From assembly GCA_964019165.1 (NCBI GenBank), contig OZ025271.1:4685570-4749569 (forward strand): a stretch of DNA of 64,000 nucleotides, read 5' to 3'. Shown in pieces: positions 35,507 through 47,159 of the stretch. Below the pieces are notes generated by a model. The model did no database searches, was not told the origin of the DNA, and saw nothing but the letters and a program-made list of their open reading frames with translations. The stretch comes from Mastigias papua (taxonomy: Eukaryota; Cnidaria; Scyphozoa; Rhizostomeae; Mastigiidae). The translations under genes and the position numbers were made by a program. Numbering within the stretch: position 1 is the first letter of the stretch; every line of letters begins with the position of its first letter.

Positions 35507-38500
35507 TGCGATCAGGCAAGGGCAATTAGGAAAAACGGTTGGCTCTCTAATTTGGAGCTTGAAAATATCCGAAGGATGATAGATGCAGAGAATGTGATGG
35601 TGAATGAAAGTATTGAGAATGTGGAAGAGAACCAAACAGAGGGAGACATGGTAAGAACAAATGAGGGAAATGAGCAGATTGCTGATGATTCGGATGATTT
35701 ACTAAACAGTATGAATGCTAATGTTGAGACATTAGATGAGGAAGCACAGCATGTTGTTGCTCAATTGAATGAAATTCTGGTTAGTGGTAGAAAGGCTGAT
35801 GGTATTTCTTTTAAAAAAGTTGATATGAACATTCTGAGTAGAACAACGGCCAAGGTGAACAGGGTGATTGAATTGATTGAAACAAAAGATATAACCCAGA
35901 CAAATAATCTTATTAAAGCTGCAGGTGTTTGGGTTGCAGATCAATTAGGTCTCAAAAGGCATGAAGGCGGGAACAAGAAGGATCCATGGTGGAAGAGACG
36001 TATTGGGGAAGACATAAAGCAGTTGAGAAAGGATATCAACATTCTCGAAAGGATAAGAAAAGGGCAAATTGGTGCAGGCAAAGAGGGTAAGGCTAAGTTG
36101 GTCGAGGAAAAGCATAGAGTAAGGCGAAAGGGTTTAATAGTAGTGATTGAAGAATTAAAGCAAAGGGTCATTGCAAAAGCTGCTAAACTAGCACGGTACG
36201 AATAAAGGATTCATCAGTATAAAATTAATAGATTGTTCAAAGTGGATCAAAACAAAGCTTATAACGAGTTCAATGGACAAACAGTGAGTAGTAATAGAGA
36301 CATACCAGATGCCGAGGAATGTAGGACATTCTGGAATCGAATATGGAGTGTTGAGAAAGAGCACAATAAAGAAGCTGATTGGTTGAGTGATCAGAAAGAG
36401 GAGATTGTGAGAGTAGACCAGCAGAATGTGGCGATAACTGAAGATAAAGTAAAGAAACAATGCAGGAAGATGCCAAACTGGAAGGCACCGGGACATGATG
36501 GGGTTCAAGGGTTTTGGATAAAAAGGCTTGATAGTATGCATAAAAGGATAGCTACCCAGTTAAATTTGATACTAGAAGGGACAAAAGAAATACCATCTTG
36601 GATGACATACGGAAGAACAGTGCTATGTCAAAAGGATGCAGCAAAGGGAAACTCTGTCGAAAACTTTAGACCAATAACCTGTCTTCCACTTATGTGGAAA
36701 TTATTTACTGGTATGGTTGCCGAGGATATGTACCTTTTCATGGAAAACAATCACTTACTTCCAGAGGAGCAAAAGGGCTGCAGGAGGAAAAGCAAGGGAA
36801 CGAAGGATCAGTTACTGATAGATAAGACAATACTTAAAGATTGTAGGAAACGAAAAACAAATCTTGCTATGGCGTGGATAGACTATAGAAAGGCCTATGA
36901 TCTTATCCCACATAGTTGGATTCTAGAGTGTCTTGATATGATTGGCATTGTTGACAATGTGAGAAGTTTTATTGGGAAAAGCATGAAGAAATGGAAACTT
37001 CGTTTAACTTCAAACGGGTCTGATTTATGCGAGATTGATGTCAAAAGAGGCATTTTCCAAGGAGATAGTTTGTCGCCATTGATTTTTGTTGTTTGTATGA
37101 TTCCTTTGTCTCTTCTGTTAAGAAAAGTAAAAGCTTCTTATGAATGGGGTGGGAAAGAATTTAGACTTAATCATCTTCTCTTCATGGATGACCTCAAACT
37201 CTTTGGAAAAAGCAACGACCAGATAGATAGTTTAGTACAAACAGTGTTCACATTTAGTGAAGATATCGGTATGGAATTTGGTTTAAAGAAATGTGGAGTG
37301 GTTATAATGAAGAGAGGGAAACTTGTTAAGTTTGATGGAATTCATTTACCTAACCAGGAAATAATGAAAGTAGTAGATGAGAATGGGTATACTTATCTGG
37401 GTATTTTAGAGTTGGATGAGATAAAAGAACACGAAATGAAACATAAAGTCACAGCAGAGTATAAAAGAAGGTTGAGGTTAATATTAAAATCCAAATTGAA
37501 TGGTAAGAATAAGATTCAAGCAATTAATACTTGGGCGGTTGCACTGTTAAGATATGGAGCTGGAATTATTAACTGGAAGGTAGATGAGTTGAAGCAAATG
37601 GACAGGACAACGAGAAAGACTTTGACGATGTATGGGGCCCTTCATCCGAAGAGTGACATTGATCGACTGTATTTGAAACGAAATCATGGAGGAAGAGGCT
37701 TGATAAGCATTGAAACATGTGTAAGATCGGAAGAGAATAATTTGGGATTGTATGTGAGTGAATCGAATGAACTATTACTCAAAGGCGTAATGAGAGTTGG
37801 TACCATCAAGACTGAAAATCTCATAAGGAAGGAAGACTTCAAAAGAAATAGCCAAAATGAGTTTAAAAATAGATGGCATGAAAAGAGAATGCATGGACAA
37901 TTTGCTCGTGAGATGGCTGAAGAGATAGATAAAGAGTTACCTTGGAAATGGTTGGTGCAAAGTGATCTCAAAGTGCAAACCGAAGCAACAATATGTGCTG
38001 CACAAGAACAAGCCTTAAGGACAAACTATACAAAGAATGAAATTGACAAAACATCGGACAATCCATTATGTAGAATATGTAGTGAAAAGATGGACACTGT
38101 ACAGCATATAATATGTGAATGCAAAAAGCTAGCGCAACGTGAGTATAAGAGAAGACATGACACAGTTGCAAAATTGGTCCATTGGAAGTTGTGTGAGAAG
38201 CATAACCTTGTGAGAACAGAGAAGTGGTATGAGCATTGCCCTGAGGGAATTGTGGAAGATGATGATGTTAAATTACTCTGGGATATGAATATCCAGTGTG
38301 ATAATGTTATTGAGGCAAGGAGACCCGACTTAGTCTTGGTGGATAAAAAGAAGAAATCATGTGTCATCATTGATATTGCTGTACCAGGTGACTGTAGAAT
38401 ACGTGAGAAAGAAATGGAGAAAATTGAAAAATATCAGAACCTAAAGATAGAGCTGAAAAGACTTTGGTCGCTGAAAAAGGTTGCTGTTCTACCAGTTGTT

Positions 38501-38638
38501 GTAGGAGCTCTAGGGTGTATTAGCAAGGGCTTCAGTGGATGGTTGGATACACTTGGTATTAAATTGAACGTTGGAATGGTACAAAAATCAGTCTTGTTGG
38601 GAACAGCTAGGATACTCAGGAAAATCTTAGACATGTGA
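35507..38638 (+). pseudogene. R4/Dong-type retrotransposon, copy 3 (5' truncated, single stop codon)
   Basis: The copy begins inside the N-terminal Myb-like domain (CDQARAIRKNGWL), exactly at the microsatellite, so about 100 N-terminal residues and the 5' UTR are missing. Frames 35507-36205 and 36233-38638 are the same frame, interrupted only by one TAA at 36203-36205, where related copies have Gln or Glu. RT motifs are intact ([41 protein letters not shown]), as are the zinc finger ([18 protein letters not shown]) and the endonuclease ([25 protein letters not shown]). The RT is about two thirds identical to copy 1, so it is a separate subfamily and not a recent duplicate. Confidence 0.95.
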
Positions 38639-38762
38639 AGTAAAAGCAGCCACTTGGCCCTTGGCTATTAGTTGTAGCCCACCCAAGAGGAAAATTTCGG
38701 CATTAAGAACTGCCTGTGCGAAAGCTATAAAATACTAATAATAATAATAATAATAATAATAA
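38639..38762 (+). repeat. 3' UTR of copy 3 and (AAT)n tract (38735-38762)
   Basis: About 95 bp of 3' UTR ends in aaaatact and passes directly into about 28 bp of AAT repeat that forms the 5' junction of copy 4. Confidence 0.92.
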
Positions 38763-39039
38763 TTTGTCCTGGGTATGACATAAAACTACATCCGGTTGTG
38801 GAGTTTCGACGTGGGATAATGAGGTTACCCTTTGCCACAATTACCTCTAGGTCACCCTTGAGCAAGATGTAGTACCTGTTAGCTCTTCCCGAGACCATGA
38901 AGTTCCTGGTTGGCGTCCGGCGGGGGCAAGTCTGTCTCATGGGTAGGGGGGACTCTTCAGCCTTGGTTGGCAACCCTCCTAGTGATGGTGTCAAAATAAA
39001 AATACCGGTTGTGGTGCAATCAAAATCCACTATCCTCAC
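38763..39039 (+). promoter_or_regulatory. 5' UTR module of R4/Dong copy 4
   Basis: Same module as 31471-31725, starting tgtcctgggtatgacataaa next to the microsatellite. A decayed third version lies on the minus strand near 55900-56095. An antisense open frame runs through it (38725-39039 minus), with residues shared by copy 2's antisense frame. Confidence 0.8.
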
Positions 39040-42000
39040 TTGAGTGTTATGTCTATTAATGATATATCAAATAACGGCGTTAATGGGACTGGATTCAGCA
39101 ATGATGAAGGTTCTTCGCCCGGCAGGGATCCCATGGATGAGCAGCGTGGGCCCGGTCGTAATCATGTGACTGCCAGAATGAAATGGACAAAGACGATCAA
39201 TGTTGCTGCTATGGAATGTTATTTCCTCAGTAATCCAGTGGATGAAAACAACAAGCCACTGAGAGGATATAGACAGAGAATGCATAGGATATGGAATGAA
39301 AGAGAAATGCTAAAATGTAGTGAACAACGTTTGTGTGGTCAGGTAAGAGCGATCAGAAAAAATGAATGGCTGACACGGGTAGAACTTGAGACGATTAAAC
39401 GAAGAGTGTTAGAAGAGGTAGAACCAGATGTTGCTCCTGTTGATGTGAGAGATTCTGATGCTATAGAGGATGTGACTGTACAGGAAATAGAGCAAGAGCA
39501 GGTTGAATTCGAAATGCCAAGAGATGATATGACTGAGGAAGAAAGGGAGATGATAATAAGTATAGTTCACAGAATGAAAGAACGTAGCTTTAATGTTCCT
39601 AGGGGATTTAAGAAAATTGAGAGGAATAAATTAGATCAAGAAACAAAAAAGTGAATAAAATGATTGGGCTCATACAGACTGCAACAATTTCAGATACCAA
39701 TAAACTGATTGGTGCAGTGGCTGCGTACGTAGGACAGAGAGTGGGGCTGAAGGTTAATGATCACAGACCAGGTAGAATAAAGGAGCCATTCTGGAAAAGA
39801 CGAATAAGACAAAAAATAAACGAGATAAGAAAGCATATAAACACCTTGGAGAGATACAAAAGAAATGAAATAAGGAAGAAAGGGAAATACAAAAGCCTGG
39901 AGCAGAAATATCACATCAAGACAAAAGGATTGAATAATGTAATCGAGGAACTGAAGCAAAGACTTAGTGCAAAAACAGCTAAAATTAGAAGGTATGAGCA
40001 GAGAATAGAACAATACAAGCAAAATAGAATGTTCCGTTACGACCAAAAAAGAGTTTACCAATCTTTTAGTGGAGATATCCACAGAGAAGAAGTAAAACCT
40101 GATGCTCAATTGTGCACAGCATTTTGGAGAGATATATGGGGCAATGAAAATATCATAATAAAAGTGCAGAATGGCTAAAAGTCTTGAGAGCAGAGAAAGA
40201 TAGTGTACAGCAGGAGAACGTAGTTATCACAAAAAGCTTGATAAAAGCGCAGTGCAAAAAGATACCAAATTGGAAAGCTCCGGGCCCTGATGGTGTTCAG
40301 GGTTATTGGATAAAAGAGTTCACTGCATTGCAAGACAGAATTGCGAGCCAAATGAATGATATGATTAATAACGGAGTAGCTGTACCAAACTGGATGACTT
40401 ATGGAAAGACTTATTTATGTCAGAAGGATCAATCAAAGGGTAATGCAGTTGACAATTACAGACCCATATCTTGTTTGCCAGTTATGTGGAAATTGCTAAC
40501 TGGAGTACTTGCAGGACAAATGTATGCATTCTTAGATGAGCATAATAAATTACCCCAAGAGCAGAAAGGATGTAGAAAGAATAGCAGTGGTACAAAAGAT
40601 CAAATTCTTGTAGACAAAATGATTTTGCAAGATTGTAAACAAAAGCATAAAAACTTAGCCATGGCATGGGTTGACTATCGCAAGGCATATGACCTGGTTC
40701 CACATTCTTGGATTTTAGAGTGCTTAGAGCTGGCCGGTATTTCAGAGAACATAAAGAACTTCATAGACAATACCATGAAAAAATGGACAACAGAGCTGAC
40801 ATCCTGTGGGGAGTTTCTTGGAAATGTTAGCATTAACAGGGGGATCTTTCAAGGCGATAGTCTTTCACCTTTGCTGTTTGTAGTCTGCATGATACCATTG
40901 ACTAAGATTCTTAGAAAGATTAAGGCTGGTTATGTTAGTAAAGACGGAAATTTGAAGGTGAACCATCTATTGTTTATGGATGATTTGAAATTATTTGGAA
41001 GTAATGAAAGAGAAATTGACAGCTTGGTCAAGACAGTCCAAGGTGTCAGTACAGATATAGGAATGGAATTCGGCATAAAGAAGTGTGGTGTAGTGATCAT
41101 GAAAAGAGGAAAATTAAGCAGTACAGATGGTATAGTATCGCCAAATGGTGAGACAATAAAGGAAGTAGAAAAGGACGGCTATAGGTACCTCGGAATACTG
41201 GAACTTGACAAATTAAAGGAAAAAGAAATGAAAGACAAGTTGAAGCGTGAATATCTGAGAAGGACACGATTGATTTTGAAGTCAAAACTAAATGGTCGCA
41301 ATATTATAAGGGCAATAAATACGTGGGCGATCTCTGTCTTGAGATATGGAGCTGGTTTGCTGAAGTGGACAAAGGAAGAACTTGAATGGATGGACAGGAG
41401 GACTAGGAAGTTGTTGACAATGTAAAAAGTCCTGCATCCAAAGAGTGATATTGCGCGTTTGTATGTACCACGACATAAAGGAGGGAGGGGACTAATTAGT
41501 TGCGACACTTGTATCAAGAGTGAAGAAAACAGGTTAGGCTGGTACGTTAAACAAAGTAATGAGCTAATGCTGAAAGTAGTGAGTACTAAGGGGATTATCA
41601 AAACGGAGGAAGCAGTAAGGCCGGAAGATTTCAAACAAATGCTGATCAATGAAAGAGAACATGCCTGGAAGGAGAAAAGAATGCATGGACAATATGCTAG
41701 AGAGATGGATGAAAGTGTCGATAAAGATAAAACCTGGGGATGGCTCAAAAATGGCTGGTTGAAAGGTTGCACAGAGTCACTAATGTGTGCTGCGCAGGAC
41801 CAAGCACTGCGGACAAACTATGTTAAGCATCACATTGATAATACCGCTGAATCGCCTCTGTGTAGGCTCTGTGGGGAAAAAGGAGAAACTGTTAGCCATA
41901 TAGTGAGTGAATGCAAGATGTTGGCACAGCGAGAATACAAGAGGCGACATGATACCATTGCAAGGAAAGTACATTGGGCATTGTGTGGGGAATTTGGCTT

Positions 42001-42430
42001 AGAGAGGACATCAAAGTGGTATGAGCATAAACCAGAGGGGGTTATAAGAAAGGGAAGTATCAAAGTATTATGGGATTTCACTATCCAGTGTGATCATGAG
42101 ATTGAAGCACGAAGACCAGACATTGTATTGGTAAATGAAGAGTTAAAGGAGTGCAAAATCATTGATGTAGCAGTCCTGTAGGATTCTCGTATAAGATCTA
42201 AGGAGAGAGAGAAAATTGAAAAGTATGGAGACTTGAAAAGAGAAGTAGCAGCCATGTGGGGCATGAAGAAAGTGATTGTCATACCAATTGTTATCGGTGC
42301 ATTGGGGGCAGTGTCAAAGGAATTAGATAAGTATATAGAGAAGATTGGGATTACTTTGAATATAGGACATGTGCAGAACACAGCAATATTAGGAACAGCG
42401 AGAATATTGAGGAAGGTGCTAGAGACCTGA
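39040..42430 (+). pseudogene. R4/Dong-type retrotransposon, copy 4 (full length, two frameshifts, two stops)
   Basis: Frames 39040-39654, 39651-40178, 40184-41425, 41459-42181 and 42233-42430 make one polyprotein. The N-terminal Myb-like region is RMKWTKTINVAAMECYF, and QRLCGQVRAIRKNEWL. The RT carries [45 protein letters not shown] and [11 protein letters not shown]. The zinc finger is CRLCGEKGETVSHIVSEC, and the endonuclease starts RRPDIVLVNEELKECKIIDVAV. Lesions are a slip in an A run near 39645, a frameshift near 40155, TAA at 41423 and TAG at 42179 inside the endonuclease core. Including its 5' UTR it is the most complete copy structurally, but dead. Confidence 0.94.
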
Positions 42431-42545
42431 AGAGAATGGGAGTGACTTTGAAACCTTTAGTTACTTGTTGTAATTTGCTTTCAAGGCGTAAACCGGAAAA
42501 CATCAAACCCGTGATTGTACATATCTACATAATAATAATAATAAT
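42431..42545 (+). repeat. 3' UTR of copy 4 and terminal (AAT)n
   Basis: About 98 bp of 3' UTR followed by a short (AAT)5-6 tract at 42529-42545. This closes the array. Confidence 0.9.
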
Positions 42546-42547
42546 AC

Positions 42548-42800
42548 CTTGTTACATTTCAACACTCGGTGATTAATGGGATTTCTTTTCGTGGAAAACG
42601 TTATTTCGACAGCATGCTTCATAGTAGGGTGAAAGTGAACGTTGGGTTGAAGAGCATACGCCATTTATGTGCCCAATTTTTGATAATATTCACGACTCAT
42701 GATTCATGTCCGTTGCAGCTTGATTTAGATCATTGGCAGTTCTGAAGAGGGAAGTATCATCAGTAAACAGCTTCATGTCGCACCGAATGTTTGCAGTTAA
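42548..42800 (-). pseudogene. Degenerate LINE reverse transcriptase fragment (motif C region)
   Basis: Reading the minus strand gives CDMKLFTDDTSLFRTANDL, an RT motif C with ADD changed to TDD. Downstream come remnants of a helix (TDMNHES), a WAHKW-like region and MLFNP. These are typical of the region after motif C in APE-type LINEs. Frame breaks are frequent and neither end is defined. Confidence 0.6.
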
Positions 42801-43000
42801 GTCGCAAGTTGTGGTAACGTTGAAGGACGGATAAGCATAGGATGACAAAGAATTAAATACATGGAGAGTCTCGAAAACTTTGTGACCAATAAGTCACTCA
42901 GCAATACCAAGCTAATAAGAAAGACGGATACCAGAAAAGAATGGCACGCCATGATCGTCGATGTCTATTCCAGACCTGATAGCTGAAGAAGAAGAAGATA

Positions 43001-43265
43001 GCGAAGCACTTCTGTAACCACTTTACTTATGGAAACAAGCCATTAGAGTGGCTTACAGCATTTAACAAGTGGAAATAACATGATAAGAAATTAATCAAAT
43101 TCCTAATCTTTGGAAAAGAGACTTTCCTTCAATATAAAAGGAGGACTTTCAGTAGTTATATGTCATACACTTCTGAAAATAAGACTGTAATATTTTATTT
43201 TTACCATCTTATGGCAGTTAAATCTTTTGTTATAGTACTGTAGTACTCTAAATTATTTGTGAAGG
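43001..43265 (-). repeat. Dispersed repeat, inverted partner of 16180-16455
   Basis: Aligns with the reverse complement of 16180-16455 at roughly 80 percent by eye and is bounded on the right by the foldback element that starts at 43280. Confidence 0.8.
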
Positions 43266-43279
43266 TAATAGGCTTTGGA

Positions 43280-43678
43280 AGAAATGAAAAGTGAAAATAA
43301 TTGACCCCCAGCGGGATTCGACCTCGCGAAATGAGAAATCGAGCCACGTATCCAAATCGTTGCTCAAAGGCAGGTCATTTCCTCGCACCGCACCTTCTAA
43401 AGTAATTTGCATAGGGGAGCCATCGCACCTCTATTTCAATGTGCATAGGACCTGCTGTTGAGAGGAGACTGCCCACACCAGGGGAGCAATCGATGTCCTA
43501 TCCGCTGGATAGACTCTATGAGAGGGGCAGTGCGAGCAAATAACCTACCCTTGAGCAAAGATTTGGAAGCGTGGCCTGATAACGTAGTTGGTAGAGTATT
43601 TCACGTACAAAGTCAGGGGTCATGAGTTCGAATCCTGCTCTGACAGGTTGTTTTGTTGCACATTCACTTTTCATTTCT
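43280..43678. mobile_element. 399-bp foldback element with 16-bp terminal inverted repeats and tRNA-like arms
   Basis: The ends are perfect 16-bp inverted repeats: agaaatgaaaagtgaa at 43280-43295 and its complement at 43663-43678. Inside, a tRNA-like sequence lies in each arm. On the plus strand (43571-43650) there is an A-box-like taacgtagttggtagag and a B-box-like gagttcgaatcc. On the minus strand (about 43305-43385) there is aggtcgaatccc with the same leader (gagcaa.gatttgga..cgtggc). The element looks like two head-to-head copies of a tRNA-derived SINE-like sequence, the left one partly deleted. No coding capacity. Confidence 0.7.
43571..43650 (+). other. tRNA-derived sequence (pol III A and B box-like), not a functional tRNA
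   Basis: A-box-like and B-box-like motifs have tRNA spacing, but the T stem does not pair well (atgag against cctgc) and no acceptor stem forms. It reads as the head of a SINE or a decayed tRNA. Confidence 0.55.
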
Positions 43679-43767
43679 ATATTGTTTGCTTAAAAAATTT
43701 TCTAACGCACCTTGCAGCCATCCAGTTAATAATTTTAGGGGCAATGAGTGAGATTTACCTTCCTTGC

Positions 43768-44253
43768 CACAAATTTCAGAACATGATATATACCCAGGTG
43801 GCCCATATGACATTGGGCAATTCATAGTACCCCTGTAACTGAGAGAACATAACCATGTTGTCTTTTCACATTTTTGTGAGGATTATCATAACACCTGTGT
43901 ATATAAAATATTTTTCTTCAGCTTCATTGTCTGTTTTAGACAAATCTAACAAAAGTCCAGTAACTGACCAGTGTAAAGCATAAATGATCCTTCCTGTGCA
44001 TCAACTAGCTCTTTGTCACTATGAAAAAAGGTTGAAAACCTGCTGATTGAATCTAATCTAAAATGCAAGCCCAATACATTACACCAAAGGGGAAACACCG
44101 TTGAGAAACATAAACTGAAAACATAAACTGAAAAGGAAGCAAAAGCAAACCGTGGTAGCAAACATTGACAAATATTTTCTGGCATGTGATGTGTACATTC
44201 TCTTCATTATATTCTACCCTCTTTATTCTAAATCTTGAAGATTTGAGGCCACA
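43768..44253 (-). repeat. 486-bp repeat, inverted near-identical copy of 15378-15863
   Basis: Reverse complement of the 15.4-kb copy with only scattered differences. The longest minus frame (43946-44185) has the same translation as its partner. The sequence beyond both edges is unrelated. Confidence 0.9.
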
Positions 44254-45783
44254 TGCATATTGCGTTAGTGTCTTTTCCAGCCCATCCAACAGAGCATAGC
44301 AACTGAACCATGATTAAGAACTGTTTTTCAACTGCTTTGAAAGTCGAATATAGCTGTTGAAGTCATCAATGTATTGGGCAATAGGATAATTGAGACTGTT
44401 TGGGTTCATTACAGACATGGAATGTTTGGCAGTGTCAATGGGCCTAGACCGAGTGGATCAGACGCCAATAAACTTGTGGTGTTGTTTGTATCTTGTACGA
44501 AAAATTGTTTACTTCAATGTGTGACTCACTTTGTTATCGTGGTCAATAATGAAGCTGTTTTAATCTTTGAAAATAGTGCAAATTCCCTTCAAAATGAAGA
44601 AAGTTAATCGCTCTCACTACAAAGATGCTTCTAAAATGGCGGCACTTCAAAATATAAGACTGAAGATAAGACGGGGGTAGATAGCAATTATCGGTATGCT
44701 CTTTGAACACTTCTCGGGAAGGAATAGATGAGGAATAGGTCGTTTCATTGTTGCTTAACGACATTTACGAATTGGGAAGTATCCCTGTAGATCTAAGTAT
44801 TATCACTGCCAAAATCCCTTGGAACACCTATTGAATAATGAAGTTTATTTGACAATAGTGAATTTTTGGTCAAATTTAACAGCTACTGATCCCCTCCCCC
44901 CTTAAAACAAGGTTGAGGTAAAAGTTTAGTTGCTAGAGTGCTATCTAAGAGCAAATTAGCGTGTCTGCTGCTATTAGCCCCTGATTAATTCAAACTTGTT
45001 CTGAGGGGGAGAGGGGGATCTTGCTCTATGAGTCAAAAAATAATGTATGTGGTCTAAGACTTTTGGCAGTGATTGTTTGAGCCAATTCTGTTATGAGGCT
45101 GCAATTTGAAAATTTTATCGGTTATACATCAGAGTTTTTGAAGTCGCTGATCTCACTGGTCATATTGAAAATCTGATATTGTGTGGGGTAAGATCTCAAT
45201 TAATGGGGTATGGTACTGATGCACTGTTCTTGGCTGGAGATCGTGTTTTCCAATACCATACCAAGTATTAAAGTGGAATCAATGAACCAATGTAAGGAAA
45301 TGTAGTTATGATGCTTCTAACACAACGAAATAATCAACGTATTCTGGAATCGGCGATAGATTCTATCCACAAGAGCAGTTTAAAGCACATTGATAATCAC
45401 TGCATTGAATTGGATTGCTTTTCTGTACTCGTTTCCAACGGTTTACCACACGGCATACCATTTTATTATTGCTTATAAAACTACGGGGAATTATGCTATA
45501 ACTTCCTAATTTGACATAAAGTGGTCCATAAGTAAGTATTACTGCTGCATTAAGTTATGTGCAAAACTGATGTAACCTCTTTGAGAAAAAGGAGAAAACT
45601 GCACGGTTGACCATTTTTCAAGAAATTACTGTAATCCTATTCATGTTTATCTACGTACAATGATAAACCATGACAATTTCCTCGATTATACTCTCCTCTC
45701 GAGAATGTACTCTTCCATATTCCTACAAATGTACTTATCCGTGTACCACTTTTACTGCGGCTATTTCTTCGATATCGCCTAAT
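44254..45783. other. Unassigned DNA with minor repeats
   Basis: 44430-44570 resembles 16510-16620 in direct orientation. A short imperfect inverted repeat (gatcccctcccccc near 44888 and its complement ending near 45021) could bound a ~135-bp MITE. No coding region is supported. Confidence 0.35.
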
Positions 45784-46622
45784 GGCCCTGATACACGGTA
45801 AGATATTCACAAGATATCTGATCATGTGATGAAGGAAAAATATCTTAAGAATATCTTTTGCTTATCTTATCGTGTAAAATGATAAAAGATATTCTTGAGA
45901 TATTCCGAGAAATCTCGCAAAGGATTAAAAGATCTTGCGAATAAAATCAATTTGTTTTGATTTTATTCTGAATATCTGATGAAACATGAGACGATAGCGA
46001 AAGTTTTCATTCATTTTCTTCCATGCGGTTTGGGGCGCGATCCAGGCTTGACGATCGGCACATGGTCCCTCTGATATTCCATCATCACCGGCCATCGCAC
46101 ATTGGTCTGTGCTAACGCTGTTTCTTTGTTACATGAAGCAGAGCCTGTTGCTTTGCTAGTTATTCTGCAACTATAATCAGAGACCGTCCTTGACCCGAAA
46201 AGTATACTTATCATTTGAATGTGAATTCTTATGACGAGGAGAAAGAATCCCTTTTCGTTGTTATTGATGCATGTGCTGTAGCAAACACGAGGAATAGAAA
46301 AGGAAGACATGCAGTAAAGGAAAAGAATATGGACCGAAGACATTTTTTCAGTGTCTCTGCTTTTCACTCCTGATTGACATGGAATATGCCACCAAGAATG
46401 TACTCTCGCTCGTGAACCATGACATATTTTTCACATGCATAGATGGTTGCAGTACATAACTACATCAGGAGCTTCTCATATTTCATCAGATATTCTGATT
46501 TTATTCCTAATCCTTCTAGAACTATCTTTTTTCACGTTACACGAGAAAGATATGCTTAAGATATCTTATCCCTTATTATGTGATCAGATTTAAAATCGAA
46601 TATCTGACCGTGTATCAGGGCC
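45784..46622. mobile_element. 839-bp non-autonomous DNA transposon with long terminal inverted repeats
   Basis: The ends are ggccctgatacacggtaaga and, inverted, ggccctgatacacggtcaga. The inverted similarity continues imperfectly for about 110 bp, through an aagatatcttaag-type palindrome and tcgtgtaa. Many subterminal copies of agatatt/aagatat are present. Flanks are ctaat on the left and ttaat on the right, compatible with a 5-bp target duplication with one change (or a shorter one). No transposase is seen. The 118-residue minus frame 46011-46367 has no domain I recognise. Confidence 0.85.
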
Positions 46623-47159
46623 TTAATACTGAGTTACACAAGCTTGAAATGTAATGGTAAACCGTGGCCAAATCGCTGTTTCATTACCATTGCACAAGCA
46701 CTGCGAGTCATCACTACTACGGAGGAACTACGAAAAAAGAGGCGTGTTTGGAAGCTGCAACAAAGAGCCAGACAATAAGCACATAGTGAAAAAGATTCTT
46801 GGTTTTGGAAATTGAAAGAGTGGTGAGAAAGTAGGAGGCCGTTCGTACAGTGATAATGTCAGCGGCCTGATTATCTCCTACTGAAATTTAAAGGGAATAC
46901 TGGTGCCCGTACTGTAGCAACACACTTGTGTGCTGCGAGTACCTTCAATATTTTTGTTTTAACTCGTTTTCTGGTGTAGTGCATTGGACAGTTTTATCTG
47001 CAAGCTACAATATTCTGCGCTATTGTAGCACGGAAGCCAACTTTATTGTAGGTCCAACTTTAGTGCACTGCCGAAATACCACCTGCGGCAGTGTGAGCTC
47101 TACAGGACATGTAGTATCATGAGCCATGTAGTGAAAATGTTATTAAAGGTACTGATGAG
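46623..47159. other. Unassigned spacer before a LINE relic
   Basis: No feature is supported. The sequence may be a decayed 5' part of the LINE that follows, but no motif confirms it. Confidence 0.3.

Noticed and set aside
43571..43650. Functional tRNA gene
   Set aside because: A and B box-like motifs exist, but the T stem and acceptor stem do not pair and the sequence is embedded in a foldback repeat.
44888..45021. ~135-bp MITE bounded by C-rich inverted repeats
   Set aside because: The inverted match is imperfect and low in complexity (runs of C and G), and no target duplication is visible.
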